64,000 bases of DNA from Pogostemon cablin (lineage: Eukaryota > Streptophyta > Magnoliopsida > Lamiales > Lamiaceae), in NCBI GenBank assembly GCA_023678885.1, contig CM043013.1, forward strand, positions 23,096,791 through 23,160,790, in the 5' to 3' direction. The translations under genes were made by a program, and so were the position numbers. Positions 48,460 through 60,645 of this stretch are shown here, one piece after another. Each line of letters starts with the position of its first letter. Position 1 is the stretch's first letter. The notes beneath the pieces are model-generated. The model had not been told where the DNA came from, did no database searches, and was given only the letters and a program-made list of their open reading frames with translations.

Positions 48460-49862
48460 TGTTGGCGTTCGATCATTTGGTTAACGTGAACCGTTAGCAT
48501 ACCATGCGTTTCTAACACAGTGGAAGCAATAAATCATAGAAACGATTACCGTTCACCAGAGTATGTTGATGAAGATTAATTCTCGCAGGCAGCCTGCGCA
48601 GTCCCACGAGAATGGCCATAACTTCCTCGTCTGATATCAGAATTGAGTGATCTTTATGTTCAGATTATCCTCTCTTCGATGGCTTTCCGACAGTATATTG
48701 ATCATCAAATTCTGAGCACTGTACGAATTTAAACAAATTTTGTAATGTCGCGGACAGCAGCAGCAAACTACCTTCTGATCTTCTGCTGTATGTCCCAAGT
48801 CCGATCTCGACGTCGTGTGGGCGACGATCTACGAGACCTCCTCAATCTGCTCTCAACCCTCATCACACGTGAATAATCAATTAGATTAGATTAGATTAGA
48901 TTAGGGTTCCAGATAAGCTGAGATGACTAATATACATGGGCTACAGCAGGGACCAGGAGGAGAAATTGGGTTGGGCCTCCATTGGGCTTAAGTATCCAAG
49001 CTTAGCCCAAAGCTTATACTTAAGTCCAATAATAATAATATATTCCACTAAAATATTATTATTGCACTACCGTACCAATCCCAAAATTACATTTTGGGCT
49101 CCTTCTTATTATGAGCCCGTTAGTCTCCCCATGTTTAAGATATACAATGTCCATTAATTAATTTAAGTTACTGACAACTCAATTAATTAATATCTCATCC
49201 AAGAGTAGTACCACTCAACCTCATTATCATGTCGGAATAAATTCCACCTGCAGGGTTTACATAATAATCCTTATGAGCTCCTCAAGGGGACATCATCAAC
49301 CTATGACGGACACGGATTCCTTCTACAATCAACAGCACACCAGAGAGACAGCACTATTTCCCAACTCATCGAGTTTGTTGATTTAATTACATGTAAATCT
49401 CACCCATTGATGAATCAAAGAAATACATACTGCCCTACGTGTCGAGGTTATTGTATAGGGATTAAGAGCACGAACTTCCATAATAACTGAGATCAAGTTC
49501 TCCTATAAGTCAGTATAAGTCGAACGATCTCAAGCGGTCCTGCTCAATACACACAAGTGCACTAATGTGATTCTATAGCCAAGACAAGCTAATACCAAAC
49601 CACACTACAACCATCCCGATAGAGAGTCCCCGTCTATCTCGGTTGTGAGCATCTGTTTATACTTTATAAGGAAACCGATAATATGATCTTCCGCGTGTTG
49701 TCGCACAACATATTATCTACAGTATAAAGTAAGTGGACTATTGCATCGAACATATAAATAAATTATAAGATGCAATCATTTGATCATATGATTCTCATCT
49801 CAAATTAATTGTTATAACATTGTTCATACAAAAAAGCTAGACTTTTAGTATACAATCCAACA
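48460..49862 (-). repeat. Copia-3 3' LTR
   Basis: This 1403-bp LTR pairs with 55417-56814. As in Copia-1, the first ~320 bp next to TGTTGGCG differ more between the two LTRs than the rest. Confidence 0.95.
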
Positions 49863-49899
49863 ATCTCCCACTTCTACTAAAAGACTATGATGTCATGTC

Positions 49900-52800
49900 T
49901 TCCGCCATACATCTGATTTCCACTCCCACTACACGACCATCAAAAGCTCTCGCCTTAAGGTCCTTGTAAATGGATTTACTAGGTTATCATCCGATGCAAT
50001 CTAGGTGACAACAACCTTCCCCTCATCATATGATTTCTCGTAACAGGTGGTACTCGCGCTCCATGTGTTTAATTTCCTTATGGGCTCGTGATTCCTTCAA
50101 GTTTGCAACTGCACCAATATCATCAATATAAATTGTGATATCCTTGGGCAAACTTAGAAACACTTCGAAGTCCATCTTGAAGTTTCTAGAGTCATACAGA
50201 TACTTTGGCTGCCTCATAGGCTCCAATTTATCATCTTTCCATGATGGAGTCCGGAGTCTGAAATATATTTCTATATAACACTCCTCCACATTATGACTCA
50301 ACTTCCTAAAATTAAACGCATAACCTTTGAGGTAGATTTACTGTCGTCCCTATCTGATTTGAAAAATCTGAATCTATGTAACCCTTAAGAATCAGTGAAT
50401 CTGTTCGGTAAGCCCACATATATTTTCTAGTCCTTTTCAGGTACATAAGTATATGTCTTACCATAGTTCATCATTCTTGTTCCGGGTTACGTTGATACCC
50501 ACTGTTCATGCCATCGGCGAAACAGATATTCAATCTCGTGCATAGCATTCCTTAGATTAAGCTTCCTCATTTGTCGAAGAATAAGGAACCGCTTTCATCT
50601 TTTTTATCTACTTTTGTGTCATAAGACACATTCACTTAGATAAATTCACATGTTAAACGAATAATGATCGTATCATTAATATGAAACTTGAGATAAGCAT
50701 AACATCCTTTCTTGTGATCCGTATTACCGTGATCAAAAGGATATTTTTGCTCTTCTTAAGTCCTTCATCTCATACCGCTTTATCAACCACACCCATACGC
50801 CCGACAATACTCTTTCATTGTCTCCAATGAGCAAGATACTATCTACGTATAGTACAAGAAATACCACCATGTTTCCATCACTCTTTTCAATACACAAGAC
50901 CCATCCGATCATTGATTAGATCCATCTCACTGGATTACCTCATCAAAATGGATATTTCATGATCTTGAAGCTTGTTTTAGTCCATTAATGGACACTTTTA
51001 AGCTCACTATCACAATGCTCTTAGCTCTTTGCAATGAATCACTCTGGTTGCTTCACATAGATGTTTCCCTTAAGACTTCCAATCAGGAAAGTTGTCTCGA
51101 CATCTATTTGTTATCCCTCATATTTCATATGAGTAGCAACAAATAAAAGAGTTCGGATCAACTTAGGCATAGCTACCGGTGAACAGGTTTTCTCATAATC
51201 GAACCCTTTCTTTCTGAGTATACCTTTTCGCAACAAGCTTGCTTCCAAGATTTTCACCTTATTCTATGATCCTCTTTTATTCTTGCATGCCCGCTTCCAA
51301 TGTCTTTTACGCCATTTAGCGGTTCAACAAGCATCCAGACCTAATTTAAAATCCATCGATTCTATTTTAATATTCATTGCACTTACTAAGATTCCGCATT
51401 TTAATTTTGTAGTGCAACGTCGTATCCCTGGGATAATACCATGTTTACTAAGGTTCAAGTCTTACGACTTTCCCAAAACATGTATCTCACGGGTTGTCGA
51501 ATAATCCTCCCACTGCGACAAGGCACTACATGTAATTGTGTATCAGACGTGACACGCGTTGCAGTTTACCTTGTGGTATATCCTCTTGTACACTTGGTAC
51601 TTATACTTTGTGTTTTTCCCTCTCACTTCCTTTAGAACAATTTATACATGGGTTTATGATTTAATACATAGTCTCTTTCCAAAAATCTAGTGTTTGTGTT
51701 AACAATCACCCTTCGATCTTTTAGACTAAATAAATCACCTTCATTTTTATAGCATATCCCACAAACAGACAAACATTCAAATGAATTACTGTTTCGAGGG
51801 CTTATCCATAAAATGAATTAAGTAATTCCAAATAATTCATCATCTATCTAATCATTACCATAAGAGTCTTATTCCTTCTATCCACCACACCATTCAGCTG
51901 GGGCATGCCCGGTGTAGACCACTTGAGATTTAATCTGAACCTCTGATTAATAGTTCCTAATTATCCTAAGAGGTACTCGTAATGACGATTAAATCGTCAT
52001 TACTTGATATATTTTCCATGATTCTTTACTGTACCAACCTTGTAATTCTTGAATAAATCAAAGAATTTAGACATGCAGTGCATCAAATAAATATATCGGT
52101 ATCTAGAATAATCTTCGATTATTCATAACCACCTCTCGCCTAGATAATATTAGGCCCGCTTGAATCAGAATGAACCAATTCCAACATATATATCTTTGGC
52201 TCTACACCCCTTTACCTTGAAAAGGTAATTAATCATTTTTACTTCCAAGTAAGACTCGCAAGTCCGATAGTTTTCACTTCAGATAAACCTTATGGTCCAT
52301 CTGCTATCAACTTTTGAGTCCTACTCAAGTAAAATGATCTAGTCTTAGACGCCAAATGCATGTTTAGTTCATCTCCGAAGGTTACTTTCTCTTACTAAGA
52401 TCAGAAGATGCATTATTAATTACTATTTATTGCATCTGTGGAATATACATGATTTAAGAGTATACAAATTGTCCATAAACGTACCATAACAGATTACAAC
52501 TCTATCCTTCATTATAATGACCATGTCATTTAAATGAAATGGAGTATCCATCTATTAATGCATAGAAACCGAAATCAAATTCTTTCTATGAAAACGTAAG
52601 TAAAGACAATTTTACAAAATCAAACATTTATTCATATCGTAAGATAAATAAACAACTCCCACTGCAATAGCCACTAGTCTTGTAGTTTTACCCATGTCAT
52701 AACAATATTATCCTCACTTAGTAATGAACATTTAGTGATTCCAGTATCTACATACTTCGTGTCAGCAGATGCCATCACTAATCATGTTTAAACAACTAGC

Positions 52801-53290
52801 AAGTAAGATTCTATCCTTGTTCACTCCTTTTATGAAATTGAATTTCCTTTAACACATGTTTTGTCAGAAGTTTCCCACCATATACAACCTCTTGTAATTC
52901 ATGAGAAACTTACTCAAAACATCTAGGCAATTATGAAGAATAAAATTGACTTAGGTTTCCCCTTCAACTTCTATTCCATGTATTTCCAATTCATTCATCA
53001 AATTCAATCATGACCTACCGCCTTTTAAATTACTCAAGTATCCGAAGAGTTACATGAGACCATCATATTTCTATGAACCTCTCATCTCTTCACTAGAGAC
53101 TTTAATAGGCATCATGAGACGTCCTTTGTGAGAACACACATGTATCTTCTTAAGCAGTAAAATTCAAAACCAAATTCTTTTCTAATCATCTAATTTGGAC
53201 AAGTAAATATAATTTCTTTTAGTTAATAATAAGTGAGATAAAACCATTTGAAAATCAGAGAATCACAAATAAATATACCGATCAAAACTT
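49900..53290 (-). pseudogene. Copia-3 gag-pol remnant
   Basis: This shows the same decayed domains as Copia-1. RNase H at 50301-50026 gives the longest intact piece (91 codons; GAVANLKESRAHKEIKHMER). RT carries YVDS at 50849-50838. The integrase C-terminal piece is near 51745-51680 and the pre-integrase part near 52700-52650. It shares stops and the RT motif change with Copia-1 and Copia-2. Confidence 0.85.
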
Positions 53291-54300
53291 CGAATTTTAT
53301 CCTTTTATATTGATTCCCTCAAAACAATATAAAAATAAAATTCACCGACATCTCAAGCACCGTGAGTCTGCAAGCCTCGATAGTGTGGACGTTTACAAAC
53401 CCGAACATTTACAAGAGAAGGTTTTACCCATTAATTTCATTTGTCAACCTAACTTTATGACAAAATAATTAATAGTCGGTTCCTCTTTAGCCATACAAAT
53501 AAAAGCAGTGACTCCGATGGGGAGGATACTTATTATTTACACCTAAGTGTACACCATTATTTGACTCCAAGTCTGCGGCCCAAGCTTATGTGTCTTACAG
53601 ATTGAGAAGTACACACGCGCTCGGATAACTTCCTACAGTCATCAATTATAAGTCTGTACAGTGATCCGCACATGAACTCATCCGATAGGGAGGAAGGTCT
53701 ATGCCAACGCGCAAGTTCATATGCATCACATTACAAACATAATTATTTAAAGAAGTCTGTCCCAGCAATCCATGAATAAACTCATCCGATGGGGAGGAAG
53801 GCTCTAATGCCGACGCGCAAGTTTATTCACATTGCTAATAAACCAATAATGGAGGCCGCGGGAATTAATTACCAATCCCCTCTCCCACTTAGTTATTTAA
53901 AACCAAGGGTTTTTACATGCATATAATATTCAGAATAATATACGCAACCTAGCATGCTCATACTTCAAATATATAACAATAATTGACCAATAAAACAATT
54001 ATAGCAGTTATATATAAGGAAATAAATTGCCAAAAATAAGTTGACTTGATCAACACTCCAACATACATGCTTATAATATTTCAAATATAATACGCAATCT
54101 AACATGCTTCTATTTAAGGCAATAAATCATAGAGAATCACGCATACATATATAACAATAATCAATTAATAAATCAATTATAACAGTTATATAACAGCGAA
54201 TTCGATTGTTCGCCACCAATCACGAATGCGGACAACTGCGATGGGGATCGACATCCCCGCAGCTTACTCCACCACTCTGGCATCCTGCCCGATCATATTG
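53291..54300 (-). other. Copia-3 untranslated leader segment
   Basis: This is equivalent to 8271-9235 of Copia-1. It is non-coding, with repeated CATCCGATRGGGAGGA motifs near 53681 and 53783 and duplicated AT-rich GCATGC blocks near 53950 and 54095. Confidence 0.6.
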
Positions 54301-54304
54301 TGAA

Positions 54305-54790
54305 GACTCACGCGGAACCTGATGCAAACTAGTCGAACTTGATGCAAACCCGCTCGAACCTGTTGCAGAGTCGATCAAACCTGATGCAGACCAATCGAAC
54401 CTGATGTGAATCCGCTCGAACCTGGTGCAACATTGATCGAACCTGATGCAGACCAATCAAACCTGATGCAAATCTGCTCGAACCTGGTGCAGCATCGATC
54501 GAACCTGATGCAAACCAATCGAACCTGATGCAAATCCACTCGAACCTGGTGCAGCATCGATCGAACCTGATGTGGACCAATCAAATCTGATGTAAATCCG
54601 CTCAAACCTGGTGCAGCATCGATCGAACCTGATGCAGACCAATCGAACCTGATGCAAATCCGCTCGAACCTGGTGCAGCATCGATCGAACCTGATGCACA
54701 CCAATCGAACTTGATGCAAATTCGCTCAAACCTGATGTAGCATAGATCGAACCTAATGCAGACCAATCGAACCTGATGCAAATCCGCTCG
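54305..54790 (-). repeat. 62-bp composite array in Copia-3
   Basis: About seven units have the same three-block structure as in Copia-1. The minus-strand frame leaving the array encodes a Cys-containing tail (YDRAGCQSGGVSCGDVDP) like that in Copia-2. Confidence 0.9.
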
Positions 54791-54873
54791 TCCAAGGGCC
54801 TACTTGCACGGAACCAAGTTCAGCCCAACGCGCAACATCAAACTACACCAACTGTCGTTCAGGGTTCGCAACT

Positions 54874-55077
54874 TTAGGAGCCTGGGAATCCAATCTCCAC
54901 CGTCCAGAATCTACACCTGTGAGTTCTGAACATGCTGTCCAAATTACAGGTCGATCCAATGGTTAGATTGTGAGAAACAGCTCTTTTCCCTCGACTGCGC
55001 AGAACAGAATCGCCCAAAAAACTGCTTCTGTTTTCGGCGTATTCCCGACAACGCAAAGCTCCAAATACGATCTTCAC
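54874..55077 (-). CDS. Copia leader ORF, shortened copy
   Basis: The 67-codon frame contains FLGDSVLRSRGKRAVSHNLT and DSMFRTHRCRFWTVEIGFPG. It is homologous to the leader ORFs at 9746-9985 and 39621-39854 but begins later because of a frameshift near its start. Function unknown. Confidence 0.3.
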   Translation of the reverse strand: MKIVFGALRCREYAENRSSFLGDSVLRSRGKRAVSHNLTIGSTCNLDSMFRTHRCRFWTVEIGFPGS

Positions 55078-55402
55078 CGTTCAGAATGTACATCCAAAAA
55101 TTCGAACGTGCTGACCAAAAATCAGCCTGATCCGACGGTTGAAACTCCGGTTATTGCCTCTGCAATATCACTGCGCTGGATTTTCTCTCAATTTCTTCCT
55201 TCCATGTGAAATTGACGAACAGTTTTCGTCGAATCCTCTCACACACAACCATCAACGAACAGATATGATATAGGGTATATTTCACATAGGGATATTTATG
55301 GTTTGCGCAGTAAAACCAAAACCCTAAACATACGATCCTAATTTTGAAAAATTAATCACATAAACCCTAGCCTAACGTGTCACGCTTCACCACGAAACCG
55401 AA

Positions 55403-55414
55403 GCTCTGATACCA
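55403..55414 (-). other. Copia-3 primer-binding site (initiator tRNA-Met)
   Basis: Minus-strand TGGTATCAGAGC lies two bases from the 5' LTR. Confidence 0.95.
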
Positions 55415-55416
55415 AT

Positions 55417-56814
55417 TGTTGGCGTTCGATCATTTGGTTAACATGAACCGTTAGCATACCATGCGTTTCTAACACTGCGGAAGCAATAAATCATAGAAAC
55501 GATTACTGTTCACCAGGGTATGTTGATGAAGATTAATTCTCGCAGGCAGCCTGCGCAGTCCCACGAGAATGGCCATAACTTCCTCTTCTGATATCGGAAT
55601 TGAGTGATCTTTGTGTTCTGAAGATCCTTTCTTCGGCGGCTTTCCGACAGTATATTGATCATCAAATTCTGAGCACTGTACGAATTTATACAAATTTCGC
55701 AAGGTCGCAGACAGCAGCAGCAAACTACCTTCTGATCTTCTGCTGTATGTCCCAAGTCCGATCTCGACGTCGTGTGGGCGACGATCTACGAGACCTCCTC
55801 AATCTGCTCTCAACCCTCATCACATGTGAATAATCAATTAGATTAGATTAGATTAGGGTTCCAGATAAGCTGAGATGACTAATATACATGGGCTACAGCA
55901 GGGACCAGGAGGAGAAATTGGGTTGGGCCTCCATTGGGCTTAAGTATCAAAGCTTAGCCCAAAGCTTATACTTAAGTCCAATAATAATAATATATTCCAC
56001 TAAAATATTATTATTGCACTACCGTACCAATCCCAAAATTACATTTTGGGCTCCTTCTTATTATGAGCCCGTTAGTCTCCCCATGTTTAAGATATACAAT
56101 GTCCAATAATTAATTTAAGTTACTGACAACTCAATTAATTAATATCTCATCCAAGAGTAGTACCACTTAACCTCATTATCATGTCGGAATAAATTCCACC
56201 TGCAGGGTTTACATGATAATCCTTATGAGCTCCTCAAGGGGACATCATCAACCTATGACGGACACGGATTCCTTCTACAATCAACAGCACACCATAGAGA
56301 CAGCACTATTTCCCAACTCATCGAGTTTGTTGATTTAATTACATGTAAATCTCACCCATTGATGAATCAAAGAAATACATACTGCCCTACGTGTCGAGGT
56401 TATTGTATAGGGATTAAGAGCACGAACTTCCATAATAACTGAAATCAAGTTCTCCTATAAATCAGTATAAGTCGAACGATCTCAAGCGGTCCTGCTCAAT
56501 ACACACAAGTGCACTAATGTGATTCTATAGCCAAGACAAGCTAATACTAAACCACACCACAACCATCCCGATAGAGAGTTCCCGTCTATCTCGGTTGTGA
56601 GCATCTGTTTATACTTTATAAGGAAACCGATAATATGATCTTCTGCGTGTTGTCGTACAACATATTATCTACAGTATAAAGTAAGTGGACTATTGCATCG
56701 AACATATAAATAAATTATAAGATGCAATCATTTGATCATATGATTCTCATTTCAAATTAATTGTTATAACATTGTTCATACAAAAAAGCTAGACTTTTAG
56801 TATACAATCCAACA
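55417..56814 (-). repeat. Copia-3 5' LTR
   Basis: This is the 1398-bp promoter LTR. It includes the LTR small ORF (55469-55723, ISEEEVMAILVGLRRLPAR). Confidence 0.95.
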
Positions 56815-57820
56815 CAAACAACCATCCGATCTTCTGCTGTATTCCGAAATCCAATCTTGATGTCGTGTGGGCGACGATCCTCAAGATCTTCTCAATCTGT
56901 TGTTCTCTCTCTCTACTCATGGTTAGGCGTGAATAATTAATTAGGGTTTCCGAACAGTTGAGATGACTTATATATGGGCTACAGAAGGGACCAGGAGGAG
57001 AAATTAGATTTGGGCCTCCACTGGGCTTAGGTATCCAATTTTAGCCTAAAACTTATACTTAAGTCCAATAATAATAATATATTCCACTAAAATATTATTA
57101 TCGCACTATCATTCTAATACCATAATTACGTTATGGGCTCCTTCTTATTATGAGCCCGTTAGTCTCCCCATGTTTAAGATATACAATGCCCATTAATTAA
57201 TTAAGTTAGTGACAACTCTATTAATTAATATCTCATCCAAGAGTAGCACCACTCAACTTCATTATTATGCCAGAATAAATCCACCTGCAGGGTTTGTATG
57301 ATAATCCTTATGAGCTCCTCAAGGGGACATCATCAACCTATAGCGGATACGGATTCCTTCTATAATCAACAGCACATCATAGAGAGTGCTCACTGAGTTT
57401 GTTGATTTAATTATATGTTAATCTCACCCATTGATGAATCAAAGAAATACATACTGGCTTACGTGTCGAGGTTATTGTATAGGGATCAAGACCACGAACA
57501 TCCATAATAACGGTGATCAAGTTCTCCTATATAATCAGTATAAGTCGAACGATCTCAAGCGGTCCTACTCAATATACTCTAAGTTCACTAATGTGATTCT
57601 ATAGTCAAGATAATCTAATACCAAATCACGCTACAACCATCCCGATAGAGAATCCCCGTCCATCTCAGTTGTGAGCATCTGTTTATACTTTATAAGAAAA
57701 TCGATAATATGATCTTCCGCATGTTGTCGCACAACATATTATCTACACTATAAAGTTAGTGGACTATTGCATCAGACATATAAATAAATTATAAGATGCA
57801 GTCATTTGATCAATCCAACA
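56815..57820 (-). repeat. Copia-4 LTR, second part
   Basis: This is the remainder of the diverged LTR, ending CAATCCAACA at 57820. It is shortened by about 45 bp near the end relative to other copies (GATCATATGATTC...TAGTATAC is missing). Confidence 0.85.
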
Positions 57821-58186
57821 ATCTTTCACTTATACTAAAAGACTATGTTGTCATGTCTACTGCCATACATCTTATTACCACACCCACTACACGACCATTG
57901 AAAGCTTTCGCCTTAAGGTCCTTGTAAAAGGATTTACTAAGTTATCATCCAATGCAATCTTGGCAACAACAACCTTTCCCTCATCATTCGATTTCTCGTA
58001 AGGTGGTACTTGTTCTTAATGTGTTTAATTACCTTTTGGACTCGTGATTCCTTCAAGTTTGCAACTGCACCATTATTATCACTATAAATTGTGATAACCT
58101 TGGGCAAATTCAGAAAATACATCCAAGTCTATCATGAAGTTTTTAGAGTCATACAGACACTTTGGTTGCCTCAGAGGCTCCAATTC
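57821..58186 (-). pseudogene. Copia-4 RNase H remnant
   Basis: A diverged polypurine tract (minus-strand AAGTGAAAGAT) is followed by RNase H reading LPKVITIYSDNNGAVANLKES. It keeps the canonical D-N pair of Copia RNase H better than the younger copies do. Homology stops abruptly at 58186, so the rest of Copia-4 is missing from this window. Confidence 0.75.
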
Positions 58187-58919
58187 ATCATTGGTTTATG
58201 TTTGTTAGGTGTTTTCCTAGGTGAAAATTACTCCTCTTGTTTATCATTTTTCATTGTTCGAGGACGAACAATACTTTAAGTTTGGGGGGTTGATCGTAGT
58301 CTTTTTCACCTAGATTTTAGTGTCTTTATTTGTGAATTTTCGGTTGTTCTATTCGTATTTGTGTGACTTTTGGTGGAGTTTTATGTAATTATGAGAGATT
58401 TGGTATGGATTGATAAAAATGTGTAAATGAGCTTAAATATGTGCAAAATAGGTCAAAAATGGAGCAAAACGGAGTCAGAAGCTTAAACGGGCCAAAAATA
58501 ACCTAACTTGAGTTGCATAGTCTTGCTCGACTTGCAACTCGAGTCAAGTTGAGGGTCGAGCAAAGGCAGAAAGTGTCCAGTAGCTCAACTCAAGTTGCAA
58601 TGTCCAAGTCGACTTGCAACTCGAGTCGAGTTAGATGCCGTGGAAAGTTAAGCTTCTGACACGAGTAGACAGGTGAGAGCTCGAGTTATCTTACTCGAGT
58701 CAAGCTGGGATCAGGGTAAGTCGAGCAGAAAGTCGAGCTGGGGCAGAGCAGCATCCAAAATCTTCCAGTGAGTTAACTCGAGTTGCAGGTTCAACTCGAC
58801 TTGCAACTCGAGTCGAGCTAGGGTCGAGTAACCATCCAGTTTATAGAGCCACGCAACTCAACTTGACAAGCAGTAGCTCGAGTTGGCTACTCGAGTCGAG
58901 TTGGGTCAAAAGCAGGATA
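58187..58919 (+). mobile_element. Athila/Tat-like Gypsy fragment X: 3' end and partial LTR
   Basis: A perfect stem ATTGTTCG-AGGA-CGAACAAT (58253-58272) precedes the polypurine tract TTTAAGTTTGGGGGGT (58275-58290). An LTR starts TGATCGTAG at 58291. That LTR carries a hairpin array (58505-58905) and has no recognisable end. It stops at the primer site at 58920. It does not match the LTR at 60646 beyond the first ~30 bases, so it belongs to a different element or subfamily. Confidence 0.7.
58505..58905. repeat. CTCGAGTCGAG hairpin array in fragment X
   Basis: Units combine AACTTGAGTTGCA, TTGCTCGAC, TGCAACTCGAGTC and GGTCGAGCAA in an A-B-A'-B' order. The stem words differ completely from GGTTCGACC in element A. 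The spacers CAGAAAGTGTCCAGTAG, AAAATCTTCCAGTGAG and ACCATCCAGTTTATAG closely resemble those of the element A arrays. Confidence 0.8.
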
Positions 58920-60645
58920 TGGCACCGTTGTTGGGGAATTTAGTTATATTTGTGACTTTGGGTTCGTTGAGTTATTAGGATATGGACATTTTTTTTGCTT
59001 TGATTTGTTTTTTGTTTTATGGTTGTGTTTGTAGGGATGAAAGCGTGGTGTCATGGTATTGGCCTTGAAGAGCAAAGGAGTGGTACAAATTGAGGCAACG
59101 AACACTTCTCAACTTAAAATTGACTTTGTCTAATTTAAGTTTGGGGGGATGTTGCTTTCGTTACTTGACTTTTCTACGGTTTAAATTATAAAATTGCATC
59201 CATGAACTCATACTTGAGCATATTGCACCAGCGCACGTTTAAGTCCTTACTCTTTTCTTTGACACGTATTTTCTCCTTTTTTGTTGTTTTTGATTTTTTT
59301 TCGTGCTTTTCTTGCTTTATCTTGTTTTCAATAAGGAGAAAATCTTTCTTAGCTCTCTTGTGCTTTTTTGTGAGGAATTTTGAGGCTATGATGTTTGGTT
59401 GGAACTTGTGACTTGATAGATTTTTAGTTGTGTACTTGTTGAGCTATGGTTTATGCTTGTTTTGTGTTGTCTTTCAGTACTATAAGCCCGTGAGCTTTTG
59501 AGCCCCAAAATCATGAAATCAAATGATTTTTCCTTTCTTGTGTGTGCATTCTTTTGTATGCATTCTAGAACTTGCCATTGTGTCTTCTTGAAACTACGTG
59601 TGTGTGAAGATTGTTGGAAATTATTTAAGGCCATCTTTGTTTTGACAAGTCACTTAGCCAAATCGATCCTACCAAATGAAATCATATCATAGTTTGCCCA
59701 TTTGAGCTTATTATCCTTATTTCTTTAGCAACCTACAAATTTAGCCATTTTTATCCATATTTTATATCCTAATCACCTTTGTCGATTAGTAGAGGATTAA
59801 TGGGGATGAAGTAGTTGAATTGAGATTACAAGAGAGTTTGGAAAGAGTGAAATGGTGAAAGTGTAAGAAAAGAGGGAGAAAAGATGAAAAAGAAAAAAAT
59901 GGAGGTTGAAAAAAAAAGAAAATTGAGTGAAACTTGTATAAAAGAAGCATAAAGGAACTCTACTAGAAAAATGGAAAGAGAGTCCTTGGAGGAAAAAAAG
60001 AGAAAATAAACTCAATAGTGGAAGAAGAGAAGAAAAAGGTTATTTAGTTTGTTGGATGAATAAATTCTATTTTTGATTAAGGTAGAAAAATGAAAAAAGT
60101 GTGGATGAGAGTTGAGGCTACCAACCAACTTGAATTCTTCACTAATTTGAGGAAAGAGAGAGTGAGAGTTGATAATGGCCGTCAACTTAAATTCTCTACT
60201 AATCTTGAGCTTACTTTTCCTAAATATTTTTCCTACCCAATACCAAAGAGCCTACATTACAACCCCATGTAAAGACCTTATTGATTCAATAATTAACACA
60301 CATACAAGTGGTGGAGAGCGTAGACTTTTGGCAAGCATATGGTAATGTCATGCATTTGAATCGATTTTGGAGAGTATACACTTCTCCCGTACACTTCTTT
60401 TGTGTGTAAGAGTAATGCAAAATCTAGAGAGGAGTAGTGAAGGTCTCACTTGCTTGCATATTTCCTAAGCTTAACATGTACGCATTTAAATTGATGTCTT
60501 GTTGCTTATTTTGATTGAATTGAAATAGTTTTGAAATAACTAAATTCTCATTGATATCTTGATTCAATTCTTGGTGAATTCCCCTCCTTCGTTCTTTCTT
60601 TTCTTTCGTTGCTCGAGGACGAGCAACACTTTAAGTTTGGGGGTT
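58920..60645 (+). mobile_element. Gypsy fragment Y: internally deleted Athila/Tat element
   Basis: A tRNA-Asp-type primer site, TGGCACCGTTGTTGGGGA (58920-58937, three transitions from consensus), is followed by about 200 bp that includes a gag start-like LALKSKGVVQIEATN. It then jumps to TTTAAGTTTGGGGGGA (59134-59149), which in element A lies beyond the protease. The rest is 3' non-coding DNA: a purine-rich stretch (59830-60020) and AAAGAGCCTACATTACAACC (~60245), as in element A. A perfect stem GTTGCTCG-AGGA-CGAGCAAC (60608-60627) precedes the polypurine tract (60630-60645). Gag, pol and the late ORF are absent. Confidence 0.75.

Larger units (their letters stand above)
48460..56814 (-). mobile_element. 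Copia-3, complete LTR retrotransposon nested in the Copia-4 LTR
   Basis: The ends are TGTTGG and CCAACA, with the target duplication CAAAC at 48455-48459 and 56815-56819. LTRs are 48460-49862 (3') and 55417-56814 (5'). The polypurine tract is at 49863-49873 (minus-strand AAGTGGGAGAT) and the initiator-Met primer site at 55403-55414. The 8355-bp element has the same layout as Copia-1, with a seven-unit 62-bp array. Both LTRs carry TATATTA in place of the TATATAA box, so promoter strength may differ. Confidence 0.95.
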
